From Rubrivivax sp. (GTDB lineage Bacteria; Pseudomonadota; Gammaproteobacteria; Burkholderiales; Burkholderiaceae): DNA of 17,157 nt. Of this stretch, positions 14,574-17,157 are shown piece after piece. The stretch is taken from positions 1 to 17,157 of the forward strand of contig SEEY01000017.1 in the NCBI GenBank assembly GCA_004211235.1, read 5' to 3'. The stretch's first letter is position 1; every line of letters begins with the position of its first letter. A model generated the notes under the pieces. It made no database searches. It saw only the letters and a program-made list of their open reading frames with translations, and was not told the DNA's origin. The translations under genes were made by a program, and so were the position numbers.

Positions 14574-15469
14574 TGCCCATGGCGACCCCGATCACCGTGC
14601 TCGGCGAGGCCCTCGTGGACGAGTTCCACGACGGGCCGGTCGCCAGCGGCGCGCCCTTCAACGTGGCGCGCTCGCTGGCGGCGCTCGGCGCCCCGGTGCG
14701 CTTCGTCAGCCGGATCGGCGCGAACGATGCGGCCGGCCGGCTCGTGCTGGAAAGCGCCGCGCGCTTCGGCCTCGCCGTCGACGCCATCCAGCGCGACGCG
14801 GCCCATGCGACCGGCCGCGTCAGCGTCCACGAGGACGGGTCTGGCGGGCACTGCTTCGAGATCCATGCCGATGCGGCCTGGGATCACCTCGAATTGCCCG
14901 CTGTCGCTGAGACGGGCATCGCCTACTTCGGCAGCCTCGCACAGCGCCATGCGGTGTCGCGCGCGGCCATCCGCGCAAGCCTCAAGCGGCTGGCCGGCCC
15001 GCGTCTGCTCGACCTCAACCTGCGCCCGGGCGCCGACGGGCCCGCACTGGCCGCCGAGTCGCTGATGCTGGCCGACTGGGTCAAGGTCAACGAGGACGAG
15101 CTGGACTGCCTGTTCGGCTGGTTCGAGCCCACGCTGCCGGCGCTGATGGCGCGCTTCTCTCTGCAGGGCCTCGTGCTGACGCGCGGTGCCGCCGGCTATG
15201 CGCTGCACGGCGAGCAGGGCCGCCTGCTGGCGGCGGGGGCGGGCGTGGCCCAGCCGGCGTTCGTCGACAGCGTCGGTGCGGGCGACGGCTTCACGGCCCT
15301 GTTGCTGGCCGGCCTGTCGCTGGGCCGCGACCTGGCCGCCACGCTGGCGCTGGCCAATCGCTACGCTGCGATGATCTGCGGCGTGCGCGGCCCGCTGCCT
15401 GCAGACCCGGCGTTATTGTCGCCATGGCGCGAAGCGCTGCACGCCCTGCCGCCGGAGGTGCGTGCATGA
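14573..15469 (+). CDS. PfkB-family carbohydrate kinase, probable fructokinase
   Basis: This 298-residue cytoplasmic kinase is expected to convert free fructose released by sucrose cleavage to fructose-6-phosphate. Family motifs are the N-terminal ITVLGEALVDEF, the sugar-binding SGAPFNVARSLAALG (25-39, usually GGAPANVA), the DWVKVNEDE segment (about 168-176) and PfkB signature 2 DSVGAGDGFTALLLAGL (232-248) with catalytic Asp238. ATG 14573 overlaps the receptor stop by one base; ATG 14579 is an alternative, and neither has a good Shine-Dalgarno, so translation may depend on coupling. Fructose is preferred over other sugars because sucrose phosphorylase follows in the same unit. The stop overlaps the next start (ATGA). 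Confidence 0.9.
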   Translation: MPMATPITVLGEALVDEFHDGPVASGAPFNVARSLAALGAPVRFVSRIGANDAAGRLVLESAARFGLAVDAIQRDAAHATGRVSVHEDGSGGHCFEIHADAAWDHLELPAVAETGIAYFGSLAQRHAVSRAAIRASLKRLAGPRLLDLNLRPGADGPALAAESLMLADWVKVNEDELDCLFGWFEPTLPALMARFSLQGLVLTRGAAGYALHGEQGRLLAAGAGVAQPAFVDSVGAGDGFTALLLAGLSLGRDLAATLALANRYAAMICGVRGPLPADPALLSPWREALHALPPEVRA

Positions 15470-16761
15470 ACAAGCCGCACCTGTCGTTCTCCCAGATCGT
15501 GAACATGAATGTCGGTTTCCTCGGCATCCAGTTCAGCTTCGGCCTGCAGCAGGCCAACATGAGCCCGATCTACCAGATGCTCGGCGCCGACGGCAAGAGC
15601 CTGCCCTACCTGTGGCTGGCCGGCCCCATCACCGGCCTGCTCGTGCAGCCCCTCATCGGCGCGATGAGCGACCGCACGACCCATCGCCTGGGCCGGCGCA
15701 CGCCGTACTTCCTGATCGGCGCGCTGCTTTGTTCGCTCGGCCTGCTGGCGATGCCGTTCAGCCCTGCGCTGTGGTTCGCGGCCGGTTTGCTGTGGATCCT
15801 GGACGCCGCCAACAACGTGACCATGGAGCCCTACCGCGCCTACGTCAGCGACCGGCTGCGGCCGGAGCAACACGCCAGCGGCTTCCTCACCCAGGCCTCG
15901 TTCACCGGGCTGGCGCAGACGCTCGCCTACCTCACGCCCAGCCTGCTCGTCGCCTTCGGCATGAACAAGGACGCGCTCGGCGCCAACGGCATCCCGGTCG
16001 TCACGACGCTGGCGTTCGTCATCGGTGCGCTGCTGTCGTTCACGACGGTCTGGTGGTCCGTCCGCCGGGTGCCCGAGCTGCCCTTGCCGGCCGAGGAGAT
16101 CGCCCGCCTGCGCGCGCTGCCGCACGGCCTGGGCGCCACGCTCGGCGAGATCTGGGCGGCGCTGCGAGAGATGCCCGCGACGATGCGCCGGCTCTGGTGG
16201 ATGGCGCTGTTCCAGTGGTACGCAATGATGTGCTACTGGATCTACATCGTGCCCACGCTGGCCGCCACGGTGTTCGGCACGGACGACCCGCACAGCGCCG
16301 GCTTTCGCGATGCGGCGCTGTTGAACGGCCAGGTCGGCGGCTTCTACAACGCCGTTGCCTTTGTCGCCGCCTTCGCGATGGTGCCGTTCACCAAGCGCCT
16401 CGGCGCGAAATGGGTGCATGCCTTTGCGCTGGCCTGCGCGGCGGCCGGCATGTGGGCCTTGCCCGGCATCACCGACAAGGCCTGGCTCTTCCTGCCCATG
16501 GTCGGCATCGGCCTGGCCTGGGGTTCCATGATGGGCAACCCCTATGTGCTGCTGGCCGGCAGCATCCCGCCCGAGCGTGCGGGCGTCTACATGGGCATCT
16601 TCAACATGTTCATCGTCATCCCCATGCTCATCCAGGCGGTGACCTTGCCGCTGTTCTACGACAGCCTGCTGGGCGGTCGGCCCGAGAACGTCATCCGCCT
16701 GGCCGGCGTGCTGCTGGCCGTCGCGGCCGTCTGCGTGCTGCGCGTGCGCCCTCAATCATGA
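15466..16761 (+). CDS. GPH/sucrose-type sugar:cation symporter (SuxC-like)
   Basis: This 431-residue inner-membrane protein has about twelve hydrophobic segments. It starts at ATG 15466 with GGAGG at 15454-15458; the longer open frame lies within the kinase gene. It opens with the motif [17 protein letters not shown], as in bacterial relatives of plant sucrose carriers, and has the loop 2-3 motif [14 protein letters not shown] (68-81) shared with sucrose/maltose GPH transporters. [17 protein letters not shown] in TM4 and [29 protein letters not shown] late in the protein (given in part, as landmarks) also fit. The expected role is H+-coupled import of intact sucrose across the inner membrane. 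Maltose or another disaccharide is possible, but sucrose phosphorylase directly downstream (4-bp ATGA overlap) favours sucrose. Confidence 0.9.
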   Translation: MNKPHLSFSQIVNMNVGFLGIQFSFGLQQANMSPIYQMLGADGKSLPYLWLAGPITGLLVQPLIGAMSDRTTHRLGRRTPYFLIGALLCSLGLLAMPFSPALWFAAGLLWILDAANNVTMEPYRAYVSDRLRPEQHASGFLTQASFTGLAQTLAYLTPSLLVAFGMNKDALGANGIPVVTTLAFVIGALLSFTTVWWSVRRVPELPLPAEEIARLRALPHGLGATLGEIWAALREMPATMRRLWWMALFQWYAMMCYWIYIVPTLAATVFGTDDPHSAGFRDAALLNGQVGGFYNAVAFVAAFAMVPFTKRLGAKWVHAFALACAAAGMWALPGITDKAWLFLPMVGIGLAWGSMMGNPYVLLAGSIPPERAGVYMGIFNMFIVIPMLIQAVTLPLFYDSLLGGRPENVIRLAGVLLAVAAVCVLRVRPQS

Positions 16762-17157
16762 AAAACCAAGTCCAGCTCATCACCTACGTCGACCGCCTCG
16801 GAGGCCGGCGCGACGGCGCCGATCTCGCGCGCCTGAAGCGCCTGCTCACGGAGCCCGGCTCGCCGCTGCACGGCGTGTTCGGCGGCGTGCACCTGCTGCC
16901 CTTCTTTCATGCCATCGACGGCGCCGACGCCGGCTTCGACCCCATCGACCACACGCAGGTCGACCCGCGCCTCGGCGGCTGGGGCGACATCAAGGCGCTG
17001 ACGCAAGAACTGGACGTGATGGCGGACGTCATCGTCAACCACATGTCCAGCGAGTCGCCGCAGTTCCGCGACTACTCCGAGAAGGGTGAGGCCTCGGCCC
17101 ATGCCGGCCTGTTCCTGACGCTGGATGCCGTCTTCCCTGACGGCGCGACCGAGCGGG
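16758..17157 (+). CDS. Sucrose phosphorylase (GH13), N-terminal part cut by window end
   Basis: The frame is open from ATG 16758 to the window end (133 residues, no stop). It begins [16 protein letters not shown] and continues with GVFGGVHLLPFF, DGADAGFDPIDHTQVDPRLG (54-73) and the GH13 region I strand DVIVNHMSSESPQFRD. This closely follows the sucrose phosphorylase pattern known from Bifidobacterium and Leuconostoc. It is unlike amylosucrase, which has a long N-terminal helical domain before the barrel. The reaction is sucrose plus phosphate to alpha-glucose-1-phosphate plus fructose, in the cytoplasm. The catalytic Asp and Glu lie beyond the window. A related specificity such as glucosylglycerate or sucrose-6'-phosphate phosphorylase cannot be fully excluded, but the neighbouring fructokinase and symporter support sucrose. 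Confidence 0.92.
   Translation, partial: MKNQVQLITYVDRLGGRRDGADLARLKRLLTEPGSPLHGVFGGVHLLPFFHAIDGADAGFDPIDHTQVDPRLGGWGDIKALTQELDVMADVIVNHMSSESPQFRDYSEKGEASAHAGLFLTLDAVFPDGATER

Overview
The window looks like chromosomal DNA from a high-GC Betaproteobacterium, most likely in Burkholderiales (Roseateles/Mitsuaria/Rubrivivax type). The basis is the strong G/C bias at third codon positions, the two TonB-dependent receptors and the families present. This placement is an inference from gene content and style, not from a marker gene. No rRNA, tRNA, CRISPR array, insertion sequence, integrase or phage gene was seen. All genes are on the + strand except the first one.

Region 1 (1-5173) is built around cyanophycin breakdown. 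A truncated TonB-dependent receptor on the minus strand faces, across a 220-bp divergent spacer, a secreted CphE-type cyanophycinase. A second paralogous cyanophycinase without a signal peptide follows, then a DUF3224 protein and a small exported protein with a His/Lys/Gly-rich tail. The last three are tightly packed and probably one transcription unit. The first cyanophycinase ends inside a 9-bp tandem repeat that supplies a stop codon in every copy.

Region 2 (5216-6608) is a compact three-gene unit with 4-bp overlaps: a YbaK/ProX-type tRNA-editing domain protein, a four-cysteine DUF1289 protein and a DsbA-fold 2-hydroxychromene-2-carboxylate isomerase-like protein.

Region 3 (6609-8661) holds a solitary MHS-type MFS transporter with an unusual ~120-residue periplasmic insertion between predicted TM9 and TM10. 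Upstream are four TCAG-core repeats at exactly 11-bp spacing that resemble PhoB half-sites, with a plausible -10 ten bases downstream. Downstream are three successive hairpins, each with a 9-bp stem and a 4-nt loop; the last is a good intrinsic terminator.

Region 4 (8662-17157) is sugar catabolism. galT and galK overlap by 4 bp and are followed 44 bp later by a LacI-family regulator. After a 286-bp spacer containing a perfect 14-bp palindrome that overlaps a candidate -35, there is a sucrose cluster: TonB-dependent receptor, PfkB-family fructokinase, GPH/sucrose-type symporter and sucrose phosphorylase (cut by the window end). Its junctions overlap by 1-4 bp. The inferred route is: sucrose crosses the outer membrane by the receptor and the inner membrane by the symporter, is phosphorolysed to glucose-1-phosphate and fructose, and the fructose is phosphorylated. 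The layout recalls the Xanthomonas sux locus, but with sucrose phosphorylase in place of amylosucrase.

The items most worth a second look are the Pho-box-like array with its insertion-bearing transporter, the compartment-split cyanophycinase pair with its flanking receptor and unknown partners, and the triple hairpin array.
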